64,000 nt of DNA, from the NCBI GenBank assembly GCA_029243485.1, contig JAQWRY010000052.1, positions 1 through 64,000 of the forward strand. Reading direction: 5' to 3'. The position numbers and the translations under genes were made by a program. The notes below the pieces were generated by a model. That model was not told the DNA's origin, did not search any database, and saw nothing but the letters and a program-made list of their open reading frames with translations. The DNA comes from Candidatus Binatia bacterium. GTDB lineage: Bacteria; Desulfobacterota; Binatia; UBA12015. Positions 1 to 8,574 of this stretch are shown one piece after another (positions within the stretch are counted from its first letter, which is position 1; every line of letters starts with the position of its first letter).

Positions 1-35
1 AAAAAAAAAACCCCCCCGAGACTAACCAACGTCCC
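1..35. other. Low-complexity start of window (A10 then C7)
   Basis: The first 17 bases are a pure run of ten A followed by seven C, unlike the GC-rich complex sequence that follows. It carries no coding signal. It most likely marks a contig end or assembly/tailing artefact rather than biology. Confidence 0.6.
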
Positions 36-980
36 CTACTTGATGCCGACAACGTAGACGAGGAAGCTTTCCTGTTGTTCTACGTCTTTGCCGGTCATGT
101 CTTCGTATTCGCCGGAGCCGTAGAGCATTTCTTCGTCGTCATCGTCGTCGTCGTCTTCGAGTTGTTCCCAGTAGACCTTGGTGCCGGCGAAACCGACTTC
201 CCCCAGCAGGTCGATGAGCTCGGGGATCGACCAGAGGCGCCAATCGTAGGTGAAGGCCTTTTCGATGCTGGAGCCGTCGGGGAAGCGGAAGTGGATGTAG
301 CAAAGCGTCTCGGCGGTCAGCGGGTTGAACTTGTTTTGATCCCAGACGTACTCGTACCCGTCGCACTCTCGTTCTTCGTCGGTGACTGCGGTAGCTTCGG
401 TGCCGCCGTAGATCTCGAGGAAGAGAAGTCCGTCCTTGGTGAGACCGTCCCGCGCAAGGGAGAGATACTGCTTCAGCTCTTCGCGCTGCTTGAAGACGCA
501 GAAGCTGAAATTGCAGGCGGCGGTGACGTCGGCCTTCTCCGCGCGCGGCTCGAGGACGTTCGCGGTGTGAACCGTGAGACGATCACCGAGCTTTCGGGCG
601 TTGGGAAGAAAATGATGCTCGCGTCCCCAGTCGATGGTCGGCTGATCGAGATCGACTCCGATCGCGGTTCGATCCGGATGACTGAGACACCATTCGATCG
701 CCATCTTGGCGGTGCCGCAGAAATCTTCACGTAAGACGAGAGCCTTGTGACCGCGAAGCTTCTTGAACGTATCCCCGAAGAATTCGACGTCTTCCTCGGG
801 ACATTGGACGGAGTCTTCGTAGAGGGCATGGCGGTCGGCCTTCTCGGCCATCGTCCGCTTCCCCTTCTTACCCGAGTTGTCTTTGTCCTTGTGCTTCTTG
901 TCTTTCTTCTTCGCCACGGCTGCACCTTGTCCCATCGTGCCCAACAGGAAGCGCAAACGCCGGATATTCTCAAGAGCCAT
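36..980 (-). CDS. Class I SAM-dependent methyltransferase with Lys-rich N-terminus and Asp run
   Basis: Predicted 314-residue cytoplasmic SAM-dependent methyltransferase; substrate unknown. Residues about 85-120 form a motif-I-like strand and glycine turn (DFCGT) followed by an acidic strand end (GVDLD), then a post-motif region (NFSFCVF) and a motif-IV-like LFLEIYGG, as in Rossmann-fold methyltransferases. Two features are odd. There is a very basic N-terminal tail (about residues 22-42, mostly Lys), and an acidic run of seven Asp plus two Glu near residues 272-281, encoded by a GTC/ATC-type trinucleotide microsatellite. Such charged tails may bind RNA or a partner, but that is inference. 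The ATG at the 3' edge of the feature is the natural start; the gene is divergent from the repeat protein that follows. Confidence 0.8.
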   Translation of the reverse strand: MALENIRRLRFLLGTMGQGAAVAKKKDKKHKDKDNSGKKGKRTMAEKADRHALYEDSVQCPEEDVEFFGDTFKKLRGHKALVLREDFCGTAKMAIEWCLSHPDRTAIGVDLDQPTIDWGREHHFLPNARKLGDRLTVHTANVLEPRAEKADVTAACNFSFCVFKQREELKQYLSLARDGLTKDGLLFLEIYGGTEATAVTDEERECDGYEYVWDQNKFNPLTAETLCYIHFRFPDGSSIEKAFTYDWRLWSIPELIDLLGEVGFAGTKVYWEQLEDDDDDDDEEMLYGSGEYEDMTGKDVEQQESFLVYVVGIK

Positions 981-1020
981 GCCCTTTGACTCGGCTCCGC
1001 GCGAGTGAGATTTCGGAACG

Positions 1021-1410
1021 ATGGGTGCGAACGCGACAGCGAAGGTTCACGGGGTCCTGCTGGCGGCAGGGCTCGCCCTGATCACGGCGACAGGCGCGGA
1101 GGCGCAGATCGGCCCCGGCGAGTTCGACGAACCGGCCGGCGAGGTCCCCAGCATCGGGGAAGGCTCACGGCAGTTCTTTGACAACCCGTCGGCGGGCGAC
1201 GCACCCTCCATCGGCGAGACGTCGCGCCGCTTCATGGACAACCCCACCGCCGGCAGTGCCCCTTCGATCGGCCAGGACTCGCGACAGTTCATGGACAACC
1301 CCAGCGACGCGGACAATCCGAGCATCGGCGAGACCTCGGGGCAGTACGATTTCCCGTCGGCGGGTGATGCTCCGTCGATCGGCGGCGCGAACCGGCCCTT
1401 CGACGACTGA
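1021..1410 (+). CDS. Small secreted protein made of ~19-residue tandem repeats
   Basis: A 129-residue protein with a clear Sec signal peptide: a hydrophobic stretch at residues 11-24 and an AEA-Q type cleavage site near residue 29. The mature part is almost entirely five imperfect repeats of 18-19 residues with consensus P-S-A-G-x-x-P-S-I-G-x-x-S-R-x-F-x-D-N (residues 37-129). I do not recognise the family. The repeats are polar, Gly/Pro/Asp-rich and lack Cys, suggesting an extended or low-order periplasmic or surface protein. It is monocistronic, 67 bases upstream of an unrelated amidohydrolase. Codon use and strong periodicity support it being translated rather than a chance frame. Confidence 0.7.
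   Translation: MGANATAKVHGVLLAAGLALITATGAEAQIGPGEFDEPAGEVPSIGEGSRQFFDNPSAGDAPSIGETSRRFMDNPTAGSAPSIGQDSRQFMDNPSDADNPSIGETSGQYDFPSAGDAPSIGGANRPFDD
1129..1407 (+). repeat. Five imperfect 54-57 bp in-frame tandem repeats
   Basis: Each unit encodes one copy of the PSAG..PSIG..SR.F.DN repeat (three units of 19 residues, two of 18). The PSIG core is identical at protein level in all five, while synonymous codons differ, so the array is old enough to have diverged but is kept under protein-level selection. Confidence 0.75.
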
Positions 1411-1477
1411 CCGGCCGGTTTCAGCCCGATCGGTCGTTCGCTTGAATGACCGAGAGAGCCGGAGTACCGAACTCCGG

Positions 1478-2647
1478 ATGATCCAGCACCTTGCCGACGC
1501 GGACGGGCACGTCATCGAGCCCGGCGACCTCTGGGTCGAACGTCTCCCGAAGAACCTGCGCGAGAATGCGCCCCACTTCTACCGCGACGACGACGGCGTC
1601 TTCCACCAGCGGATCTACGGTCTGGACATCGGCGACCTCGACACCATCTTCCAGCAGATCAAGCCGTCGGACATGCTCCAGAACATGGGCCTCGCCGCCG
1701 CAATGGGCATCGACCTGGGGCCAGTGTTCAACAACGATGACGCGGGCCGCTTCACGATCCTCGACGCACCCGACTGGAGCAAGGACGGTGGACGGCGCCT
1801 CGCCTTCAACACGGAGCACGGACTGACCCGCGCCGTCCTGTACCCGACCTTCATGTTGGCGGGTGGAACGTTCACGCCCGATCTCGCTCCCGCCGTCTGC
1901 GAGGTCTACAACGACTGGATTCTGAACGACTACTGCAGCGGCTCGGCGGGTCGTCTCATCCCGGTCGCCGCACTGCCCATTGTCGATCCCGAAGCATCGG
2001 TCCACGAGATCCATCGCACCGCCGCACTCGGCTTTCACGCGGCCTTCATCCGCACCAACCCCGTGAACCACAACAAATACTCCGAGCGCGAGTTCGATGT
2101 CGTATGGCAGGCCCTCGTCGACACCGAGATGAAGCTCGGCCTCCATCCCCTGCCCGTGTGGGATCAGGACGGAGCCGCGCGCGGCTTCCGCTTGAAGGAC
2201 ATCATGGCGAGCTCTGCCCTCGGGTTCCCGATGGACATGATCGCGACCCTGTACGACATGATGTCCGGCGGGATCTTCGACCGCTTCCCGAACCTGCAGA
2301 CGATGATCCTCGAAGCCGGCGCCGGGTGGATCCCGTCCTTCTTCGAACGCTTCGAAGACCATCGCCGACTCTTCGGTCGCTTCAAGGCACCGGACTGGAA
2401 GACCCCTCCGATGGAGATCTTCGAGCGACAGATGATGGTCACGGTGGAGGCGTGCGAGCACACCGATCTCAAGATCGCGCTCGACTTCCTTCCCGCCGAC
2501 CACGTGGCGCTCGCCTCGGACTGGCCCCACTACGACGGCACTCCCGACCTCGTCGAAGGCTTCCAGAAAGCCGGTCTCGGTCTGCCCCAAACCAAGCTGC
2601 GCGAAGTTGCTACGGGCACGCTCGACCGCTGGTTTCCGGAGAGCTGA
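1478..2647 (+). CDS. Amidohydrolase family 2 (ACMSD-like) metal-dependent hydrolase
   Basis: 389-residue TIM-barrel hydrolase or decarboxylase of the amidohydrolase 2 / ACMSD type. The N-terminal strand contains D-A-D-G-H-V-I-E-P, the family's metal-binding start. The barrel continues through GFHAAFIRTNP, LGLHPLP (metal His) and ILEAGAGWIPSFFERF, and ends with LASDWPHYDGT, whose Asp is the expected catalytic or metal ligand. The open frame extends far upstream through low-quality, Arg-rich sequence overlapping the repeat protein, so I chose the ATG directly before IQHLADADGH. Substrate cannot be told. Relatives occur in aromatic and polyketide degradation clusters. The stop codon directly abuts the following glycosyltransferase start, implying an operon. 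Confidence 0.85.
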   Translation: MIQHLADADGHVIEPGDLWVERLPKNLRENAPHFYRDDDGVFHQRIYGLDIGDLDTIFQQIKPSDMLQNMGLAAAMGIDLGPVFNNDDAGRFTILDAPDWSKDGGRRLAFNTEHGLTRAVLYPTFMLAGGTFTPDLAPAVCEVYNDWILNDYCSGSAGRLIPVAALPIVDPEASVHEIHRTAALGFHAAFIRTNPVNHNKYSEREFDVVWQALVDTEMKLGLHPLPVWDQDGAARGFRLKDIMASSALGFPMDMIATLYDMMSGGIFDRFPNLQTMILEAGAGWIPSFFERFEDHRRLFGRFKAPDWKTPPMEIFERQMMVTVEACEHTDLKIALDFLPADHVALASDWPHYDGTPDLVEGFQKAGLGLPQTKLREVATGTLDRWFPES

Positions 2648-4030
2648 TTGACGTCCGCGGACCGCCAGGGCGCCTCGCCGGAAGTCCTGCCGGCGCCCGG
2701 CGCTTGGCGTGACGACCGCCTGTTTCTCGGTCTACTCGGAGCGGGCCTGCTCATCCGCGTGGCCCTCTCCATCTGGAGCGACTCCTTCAATCGTCTCCTC
2801 GCCGACGACCTCCTCTATCTCGAGCAGGCGGCGGCGTGGCGGGAAACGGGCGTCCTCGAAACCGGCGCCCTCGAACGTCCCCCCGGCTACTTCGCGTTCC
2901 TCTACGTCACTTCCTTCCTGACGGGGACGGGCCCCGTGTGGCACCTCGCCTCGAAGATCCTGCAATCGATCGCCGGCGCCGCCGCGGCGATCCCGATCTT
3001 TGCGCTCGCCGACCGCGTCGCCGGACGGACCGCCGCACGGGTCGCCGCCGCGTTCTTCCTCTTCGATCCCACGATGATCGCGTACAGCGCGATGCTTTGG
3101 CCGGAGACCCTCTACACGCTTTTCACCGCGATCGTGTTCTGGCGCACGAGCCTGCTCACACCCGACCAGATCCTACGTCCGGTCGTCCTCGGAATTCTCA
3201 CCGGGCTCGCCATGCTGCTCAAACCGGCGATCGGCGCATTCACCTTGATGCTCGCCTTCTCGTGGCTCCTGCGATTCGGCTGGGGCGGTGCGATCCGTCT
3301 CTCGCTCGTGTTCGCGACCGCAACCGCGCTCGTGCTGGCCCCCTGGGTGATCCGTAACCAGCTACGCTACGGCCCCGAGATCCTTCTCGAGAACGAAGCC
3401 CCGTACAATCTGTGGATGGGAAGCCATTGGGGTGAGCCGCAGGAAGTGTTCGACACGTGGCACCGTCTGCCCGATCCTCTCACCCGCGCGCGCGTCGCCG
3501 GGGAGATGGGATGGAAGGGCATCGTCGATTTCCCGGCGGACTACGCACGGCGATCCATCGTCCGAGGACTGAACCTCTGGGGGCTCGAATGGTTCGTGAC
3601 CCGGAACCTGAGTCTCGAGGCGTGGGGGCAGATCCGGGTCGACACGTTCCTACGCTGGTTCTGGGCGATTCAGCTCGGCTACATCGCCCTCCTCCTCGCC
3701 GCCGCGGCAGGGCTCCGGGAGACCTGGCGCGATTCGCACATGAAGCTCCTCCTCAGCTGGACGCTCTTCTTCACAGTGCTCGTAGCCGGCTTGGTCGCGA
3801 CCACGCGATTCCGGATGCCGTTCCACGCGATCCTGGCGATCCTCGCCGGCGTAGGCGTCGCCCGCGGGTTCGAACGGCAGCTGCGCGCGATCGACTTGGT
3901 GCCGGTCGGAGTCGCCGTGGCGATCCTCGTGTTCTCGTTCCAGCGACCGCTCTTCGAACTCATCACGTCCGGCGAGCTGACCGACCTCGCGCAGCTGAAT
4001 CGCTCACGCTGGGTCTTCTTCTGGTACTGA
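2648..4030 (+). CDS. GT39/ArnT-like membrane glycosyltransferase
   Basis: 460-residue integral membrane protein with about ten hydrophobic helices. An early acidic loop (ADDLLYLEQA, around residue 60) corresponds to the catalytic Asp-containing first periplasmic loop of GT-C enzymes (PMT/ArnT/PglB class). The helices ALADRVAGRTAARVAA and PWVIRNQLRYG are typical of the family. It probably transfers a sugar from a polyprenyl-phosphate donor to a lipid or protein acceptor on the periplasmic side. The start is a TTG immediately after the stop of the amidohydrolase, with GGAGAG a few bases upstream as a plausible ribosome site. It ends one base short of the convergent acyl-CoA dehydrogenase stop. 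Confidence 0.75.
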   Translation: MTSADRQGASPEVLPAPGAWRDDRLFLGLLGAGLLIRVALSIWSDSFNRLLADDLLYLEQAAAWRETGVLETGALERPPGYFAFLYVTSFLTGTGPVWHLASKILQSIAGAAAAIPIFALADRVAGRTAARVAAAFFLFDPTMIAYSAMLWPETLYTLFTAIVFWRTSLLTPDQILRPVVLGILTGLAMLLKPAIGAFTLMLAFSWLLRFGWGGAIRLSLVFATATALVLAPWVIRNQLRYGPEILLENEAPYNLWMGSHWGEPQEVFDTWHRLPDPLTRARVAGEMGWKGIVDFPADYARRSIVRGLNLWGLEWFVTRNLSLEAWGQIRVDTFLRWFWAIQLGYIALLLAAAAGLRETWRDSHMKLLLSWTLFFTVLVAGLVATTRFRMPFHAILAILAGVGVARGFERQLRAIDLVPVGVAVAILVFSFQRPLFELITSGELTDLAQLNRSRWVFFWY

Positions 4031-4031
4031 C

Positions 4032-5696
4032 TCAGGCGGGCCAAGCCCGAGCGATGATCTCGTCGACGGCGGTCGACGCCGGCAGTGTCCCGTACACGAA
4101 CCCGCCCTCACCACCGAGCCGCGCGCCGCAGAACGCGTCCGCCACGAAAGACGGCGCGTAGCGCACGAGCAGCGAAGCCTGCAGCACGATGGCCATCGAC
4201 TCGGTTATCTGACGCGCGCGCCGTTCCAGATCCGACGAATCACTCAGAGTCTTCTCGAGATCCTCCACCGCGGCGTCGAGACGGCGGTCGCCACCCCGCG
4301 CCTCGCGCACTTCCGCGAGGAAAAGTTCGAAGGCCCGCGGCTCCCGACCAAGCGCCCGGAGCACGTCGAGACAAATGACATTCCCCGAACCTTCCCAGAT
4401 GCCGTTCAGCGGCGCTTCGCGGTAGAGACGCGGCATCATCGACTCCTCGACGTAGCCCGCGCCGCCGAGACACTCGAGCGCCTCGGCCACGTGCCCCGGC
4501 GCACGCTTGTTCAGCCAATACTTTGCGACCGCAGTGGCGATTCGGGTGAACGCCCGAGCCTCATCGCTTCCCGTGGAGTTGTCGAAACCCTGTGCGATTC
4601 GCATCGACAGAACCGTCGCCGCTTCGGATTCGATCGCGAGATCGGCCAACACGTTCTGCATGAGTGGCTGCTCGACGAGACGCTTTCCGAACGCATTGCG
4701 GTGCATAGCGTGGTGAATCGCCTGCACGAGCGCTTGGCGCATGAAGGCCGCGGGCGCGGCGACCGTATCATTCCGGGTGTGATGCACCATCTCGAAAATC
4801 GTCCGCACCCCGCGGCCTTCCTCGCCAATCATCTGGGACCAGGTGCCGTCGTACTCCACCTCGCTCGAAGCATTCGACCGGTTTCCGAGCTTGTCCTTCA
4901 GACGCTGGAGGCAGAACGGATTCCGCGAACCGTCGGGCCTCCAGCGGGGCACGAGGAAGCACGACAGCCCACGATCCGTCTGGGCGAGGGTGAGGAACGC
5001 ATCCGACATCGGCGCCGAGCAGAACCACTTGTGACCGCGCAGTTCGTATTCTCCGCCGGGGCCTCCCGCACCGAGGGGTTGCGCACGGGTCGAGTTCGCC
5101 CGAACGTCCGAGCCGCCCTGCTTCTCGGTCATCGCCATCCCGAACGTGAGGCCGGTCTTCTCCGCCGCGGGCGCGCACCGCTCGTCGTAGGATGCCTGCA
5201 GAACGCCCTCTTCCCACGAGGCCGTGACGTTGGACTGCTGGCGAAGCGCCGGGAGCACCGCGTACGTCATCGTCATCGGACACACGACACCGGCTTCGAT
5301 CTGCGAGAACAGATACGTCATCGCGACGTGCGCGACGTGCCCACCCGGTTGTTTCTCGGTCCAGGCGATCGACGGCATACCGCTGTCGATGCCGAGTCGC
5401 ATCAGGTCGTGGTACGCCGGGTGATAGACTACCTCGTCGATGCGCTGACCGTAGCGATCGAAGCTGCGCAGCTCGGGGGGATGGCGGTTCGCCTCGAAGC
5501 CAAGGTCGATCACCCGCGCACTGCCGAGTTCGTCTCCGAACGCCTTCAACCGCTCAGTGGCCCACGCCGCGCCGCCGCGTCGGACGCCCTCCACCAGCGC
5601 CGTGTCGGCCCCGAAGAGGTCGATCGAGTCGAGCGGCGGGACCTGATTCTCGACTGAATGCGTCGAGAGCGTCACCAAGGGACGACGCGAAGCCAC
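4032..5696 (-). CDS. AidB-type acyl-CoA dehydrogenase
   Basis: 554-residue flavoprotein of the acyl-CoA dehydrogenase superfamily, closest in organisation to E. coli AidB. The N-terminus carries the T-H-x-V-x-N-Q-x-P-P-L motif characteristic of AidB. The middle has the FAD-contacting G-M-A-M-T-E-K-Q-G-G-S-D-V-R segment and H-K-W-F-C-S-A. The C-terminal helical domain has R-E-A-P-L-N-G-I-W-E-G-S-G-N, where the Glu occupies the catalytic-base position. The length fits AidB (about 540). I chose a GTG start eight bases after the stop of the upstream secreted-protein gene; the longer frame would overlap that gene in poor sequence. Role: oxidation of an acyl-CoA or damage-related function; the true substrate of AidB proteins is uncertain. 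Confidence 0.85.
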   Translation of the reverse strand: MASRRPLVTLSTHSVENQVPPLDSIDLFGADTALVEGVRRGGAAWATERLKAFGDELGSARVIDLGFEANRHPPELRSFDRYGQRIDEVVYHPAYHDLMRLGIDSGMPSIAWTEKQPGGHVAHVAMTYLFSQIEAGVVCPMTMTYAVLPALRQQSNVTASWEEGVLQASYDERCAPAAEKTGLTFGMAMTEKQGGSDVRANSTRAQPLGAGGPGGEYELRGHKWFCSAPMSDAFLTLAQTDRGLSCFLVPRWRPDGSRNPFCLQRLKDKLGNRSNASSEVEYDGTWSQMIGEEGRGVRTIFEMVHHTRNDTVAAPAAFMRQALVQAIHHAMHRNAFGKRLVEQPLMQNVLADLAIESEAATVLSMRIAQGFDNSTGSDEARAFTRIATAVAKYWLNKRAPGHVAEALECLGGAGYVEESMMPRLYREAPLNGIWEGSGNVICLDVLRALGREPRAFELFLAEVREARGGDRRLDAAVEDLEKTLSDSSDLERRARQITESMAIVLQASLLVRYAPSFVADAFCGARLGGEGGFVYGTLPASTAVDEIIARAWPA

Positions 5697-5704
5697 GGCG
5701 CGCC

Positions 5705-6085
5705 CTACTCCACCACGACCGGCGGGCCATCGTGGTCGACCGTGAACGCGTTCGGGTCGGGAACGTCGCTCGCACCCATGAGGATGTTCACGATCTCCGC
5801 CTTGCTGAGACCCGCTGCCCGCGCAGCCAGGACCGCCTTCCGACACTGCGGATCCTCGACGCCATCGTGCAGCGCCTCGGCGTCGGGCCCGCGCTTCAGC
5901 TCGTCCAGGTGTGGAGCGCATAACGCGAGATCGGTCTTCACTTGAACTAGATTCGTGGCCTCCTCCACTTGCTCGGACGCGGTGTCGTCGAAGATCGACT
6001 CCGCTTGGACGGGCGCCGCGGTAACAACGAGCGCCAGCAGGAGTACCACCTGGAGAACCATCGATCGGATCGAGTCGTGGGCCAT
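5705..6085 (-). CDS. Small secreted hypothetical protein
   Basis: 126-residue protein of unknown function. Residues 9-28 are a hydrophobic signal segment (VLQVVLLLALVVTAAPVQA) with an A-x-A cleavage site, so the product is periplasmic. The mature region is about 98 residues, with two Cys (in LALCAP and DPQCRKA) that could form a disulfide. It has a helix-turn-helix-like amphipathic stretch (AARAAGLSKAEIVNILMG) and ends in Pro/Val-rich sequence. A second in-frame ATG lies eight codons downstream. It probably forms an operon with the AidB-like gene eight bases downstream, and it is divergent from the flavodoxin operon. Confidence 0.6.
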   Translation of the reverse strand: MAHDSIRSMVLQVVLLLALVVTAAPVQAESIFDDTASEQVEEATNLVQVKTDLALCAPHLDELKRGPDAEALHDGVEDPQCRKAVLAARAAGLSKAEIVNILMGASDVPDPNAFTVDHDGPPVVVE

Positions 6086-6197
6086 GGGGTCGTTGTGACA
6101 GCCCCTCGTTTCCCGGGCAACTTCACATCCGCTTTGGCCCGAGCAGCCACATGATAGGCTCGTGCGTCCACAACGGGCCCCCAGGAAGGAATCCACC

Positions 6198-6941
6198 ATG
6201 TTGAACGAGAAGCAGAGCAAGATGTGCGACGAGAGCCGTTGGAACTTCTCCGACCTGAAGGCCCTCTTTCTGAACTGCACCCTGAAACGCAGCCCGGACC
6301 TATCCCACACCCAGGGCCTGATCGATATCTCGAAGGCGATCATGGAGAAGAACGGGATATCGGTCGACGTCATTCGACCGATCGATCACGACCTTGCGAC
6401 CGGCGTGTACGGCGACATGACCGAGCACGGCTGGGACGCGGACGACTGGCCGAAGCTCTACGAAAAGGTGAAGGCGGCGGACATCCTGGTGCTCGGCTCC
6501 TCAATCTGGCTCGGAGAGAAAACGTCGGTGTGCACGCAAGTCATCGAGCGCTTGTACTCGACTTCGGGTGATCTGAACGACGCGGGACAGTATGCCTACT
6601 ACGGGCGCGTCGGCGGCTGCTTGATCACGGGCAACGAGGACGGCGCCAAACACTGCTCGATGAACATCCTCTACTCACTCCAACATCTCGGGTACGTGAT
6701 CCCACCGCAGGCCGACGCCGGCTGGCTCGGCGAAGCGGGCCCCGGCCCGTCGTACCTCGATCCCGGATCGGGCGGCCCCGAAAACGACTTCACGAACCGC
6801 AACACGACGTTCATGACATGGAACCTCATGCACATGGCGCGAATGATCAAAGACGCCGGAGGCATCCCCGCGCACGGCAACCAGCGCTCCCAATGGGACG
6901 CCGGCTGCAAACCCGACTTCCCGAACCCGGAGCATCGATGA
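6198..6941 (+). CDS. Flavodoxin-fold NAD(P)H-dependent FMN oxidoreductase
   Basis: 247-residue flavodoxin-like protein. The first strand ends in L-N-C-T-L-K-R-S-P, the phosphate-binding loop of NADPH-dependent FMN reductases. The second FMN contact is L-G-S-S-I-W-L-G-E-K (about residue 106), and C-L-I-T-G-N-E-D-G-A-K follows. This is the pattern of the flavodoxin_2/FMN_red family acting as a reductase or flavin carrier. AGGAAGGA lies seven bases before the chosen ATG, which is preferred over an ATG 36 bases upstream. Its stop overlaps the next start (ATGA), so it is translationally coupled to the enoyl-CoA isomerase and may supply reduced flavin to the LLM enzyme further down. Confidence 0.85.
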   Translation: MLNEKQSKMCDESRWNFSDLKALFLNCTLKRSPDLSHTQGLIDISKAIMEKNGISVDVIRPIDHDLATGVYGDMTEHGWDADDWPKLYEKVKAADILVLGSSIWLGEKTSVCTQVIERLYSTSGDLNDAGQYAYYGRVGGCLITGNEDGAKHCSMNILYSLQHLGYVIPPQADAGWLGEAGPGPSYLDPGSGGPENDFTNRNTTFMTWNLMHMARMIKDAGGIPAHGNQRSQWDAGCKPDFPNPEHR

Positions 6942-7729
6942 ACGAAGAATCCCCGATCCTGAAGAACCTGGACGACGACGGCGTCCTTCTCATCACCCTG
7001 AACCGCCCCCGCAAGAAGAACGCCTTCAGTGACCCACAGTGGGATGGTCTCCGAGACGCGCTGAACGAGGCGCGCGAAGACCCGGCCGTCGCAGTGGTCG
7101 TGTTGACCGGGGCCGGAACCGACTTCTCCGCGGGACAAGATCTCACGGCGTTCGGGGGCGGCGCCGAGCCGCGCCCCGACGGCAAGCCCTCTGGCTTCTT
7201 CGGCTGTGTCGAGGCGCTGTTCGCGTTCGACAAGCCGCTCCTCGGCGCAGGCAAGGGCGTCGCCGTGGGCGGGGGATGCACACTCCTGATCGCATGCGAT
7301 GTGACCTACCTCGGCGAGAGCATCCGTATGCGCCTGCCCTTCGCGAGCCTCGGCCTCGTCCCCGAAATCGCGAGCAGCTACACGCTGCAATCCGCTATCG
7401 GTCGGCAGCGCGCCGCCGAGCTCTTCTTTACCGCCGAATGGATCACCGCGCAGCGTGCACTCGAAATGGGAATGGCCGCGCGCGTGCTTCCGGACGACCA
7501 ACTTCTCGATGCGACCCTCGAGAAGGCCCGGGAGATGGCCCAGTGGCCCGTCTCCTCGCTCCAGGCGATCAAGCAGACGCTCATGGTCGCGAATCGGGAT
7601 CGGATCCAGGCTGCACTCGCGGTCGAGGACGACCTGATGATGAAGCAGGCCGGATCGCCCGAGAACATCGAGGCCATCACCGCGTTCATCGAAAAGCGCG
7701 ACCCGGACTTCAAGAAGTTCCGCCAGTAG
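6938..7729 (+). CDS. Enoyl-CoA hydratase/isomerase family, isomerase-like
   Basis: 263-residue crotonase-fold protein acting on CoA thioesters in the cytoplasm. The oxyanion-hole segments are F-S-A-G-Q-D-L and G-V-A-V-G-G-G-C-T. The first hydratase glutamate (in GGGxE) is replaced by Thr, whereas the L-G-L-V-P-E-x-x-S-S-Y segment matches delta3,delta2-enoyl-CoA isomerases, where this Glu is the catalytic base. The protein is therefore more likely an isomerase than a hydratase. The start overlaps the flavodoxin stop by four bases, and the LLM gene begins ten bases after its stop. Confidence 0.85.
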   Translation: MNEESPILKNLDDDGVLLITLNRPRKKNAFSDPQWDGLRDALNEAREDPAVAVVVLTGAGTDFSAGQDLTAFGGGAEPRPDGKPSGFFGCVEALFAFDKPLLGAGKGVAVGGGCTLLIACDVTYLGESIRMRLPFASLGLVPEIASSYTLQSAIGRQRAAELFFTAEWITAQRALEMGMAARVLPDDQLLDATLEKAREMAQWPVSSLQAIKQTLMVANRDRIQAALAVEDDLMMKQAGSPENIEAITAFIEKRDPDFKKFRQ

Positions 7730-7739
7730 GAGCAACGCG

Positions 7740-8558
7740 ATGAAGCTCGGCCTCTACATGCGCAACATGGGCGACACGTCGACCCGCGAGATCGTACGAG
7801 ACTGCGCGCTCGGCGCAGAGGCGGCCGGCATCGACGATCTGTGGTTCGCCGACCACATCGCGATTCCGCCCGACGACGCGGAGGGCTCGAACGGACGCTA
7901 CCTCGATCCCCTTGCGACAATCGCCTGGCTCGCCGGCGCGACCGAACGGATCCACCTCGGGACCGGCGTCTTGATTCTTCCCTACCGCCCCGCGCTCCCG
8001 ACGGCGAAGTGGATCGCGACGATTCAGGAACTGTCGGGCGGACGGATGCTCCTCGGTGTCGGAATCGGATGGATGGACGCGGAGTTCCGCGCCGTCGGAA
8101 TTCCCCGGAGCCGCCGTGGCGCGCAGAGCGACGAGACCCTCGAGTTCTTCGAAAAGTGCTTCGCCGAAGACGAGGTAGTCTCCAACGGCCAGCCGATGCT
8201 GTTCCGACCGCGCCCACCCAAGCCGCCCCTCTTCGTGGGAGGAGGCGCACCCTACGCGACCAAGCGCGCGGCGCGATTCGGAGGCGGCTGGATGCCGATG
8301 GGCGCCGACCCCGAGAAACTCGCGGGGCCGATCGCCGACTTCCGACGCGACTCGGCCGCGGCAGGACACCCGGACCCCGAAATCGTTCTCATCACTGGAC
8401 TCGATGTAGAGGACACCGACCACGGGGTCGCGCAGGCCGAGGCGCTCCGAGCCGTCGGCGCGACTCGCATCGTCCAGGCGGCCCGCTACGCGGAAGCCAA
8501 GACCTTCGTCGACATTGCAGACAGGCTCGCGAAGGTCGGCGCTCGGCTTCGCGGGTGA
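7740..8558 (+). CDS. LLM-class F420/FMN-dependent oxidoreductase
   Basis: 272-residue luciferase-like TIM-barrel oxidoreductase. Visible family features are the N-terminal strand, D-D-L-W-F-A-D-H-I, G-T-G-V-L-I-L-P-Y-R (flavin-facing), S-G-G-R-x-L-L-G-V-G-I-G-W and the C-terminal G-G-G-A-P substrate-loop segment. These match the 'probable F420-dependent oxidoreductase' (TIGR03619-like) type. It could use F420 or FMN; no F420 biosynthesis gene lies in the window to decide. AGGAGC precedes the ATG by five bases. It is the last gene of the flavodoxin / isomerase / LLM operon, an arrangement suited to oxidation of an unusual acyl-CoA or ketone. Confidence 0.88.
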   Translation: MKLGLYMRNMGDTSTREIVRDCALGAEAAGIDDLWFADHIAIPPDDAEGSNGRYLDPLATIAWLAGATERIHLGTGVLILPYRPALPTAKWIATIQELSGGRMLLGVGIGWMDAEFRAVGIPRSRRGAQSDETLEFFEKCFAEDEVVSNGQPMLFRPRPPKPPLFVGGGAPYATKRAARFGGGWMPMGADPEKLAGPIADFRRDSAAAGHPDPEIVLITGLDVEDTDHGVAQAEALRAVGATRIVQAARYAEAKTFVDIADRLAKVGARLRG

Positions 8559-8574
8559 TCGCCAGCCGGACGAC

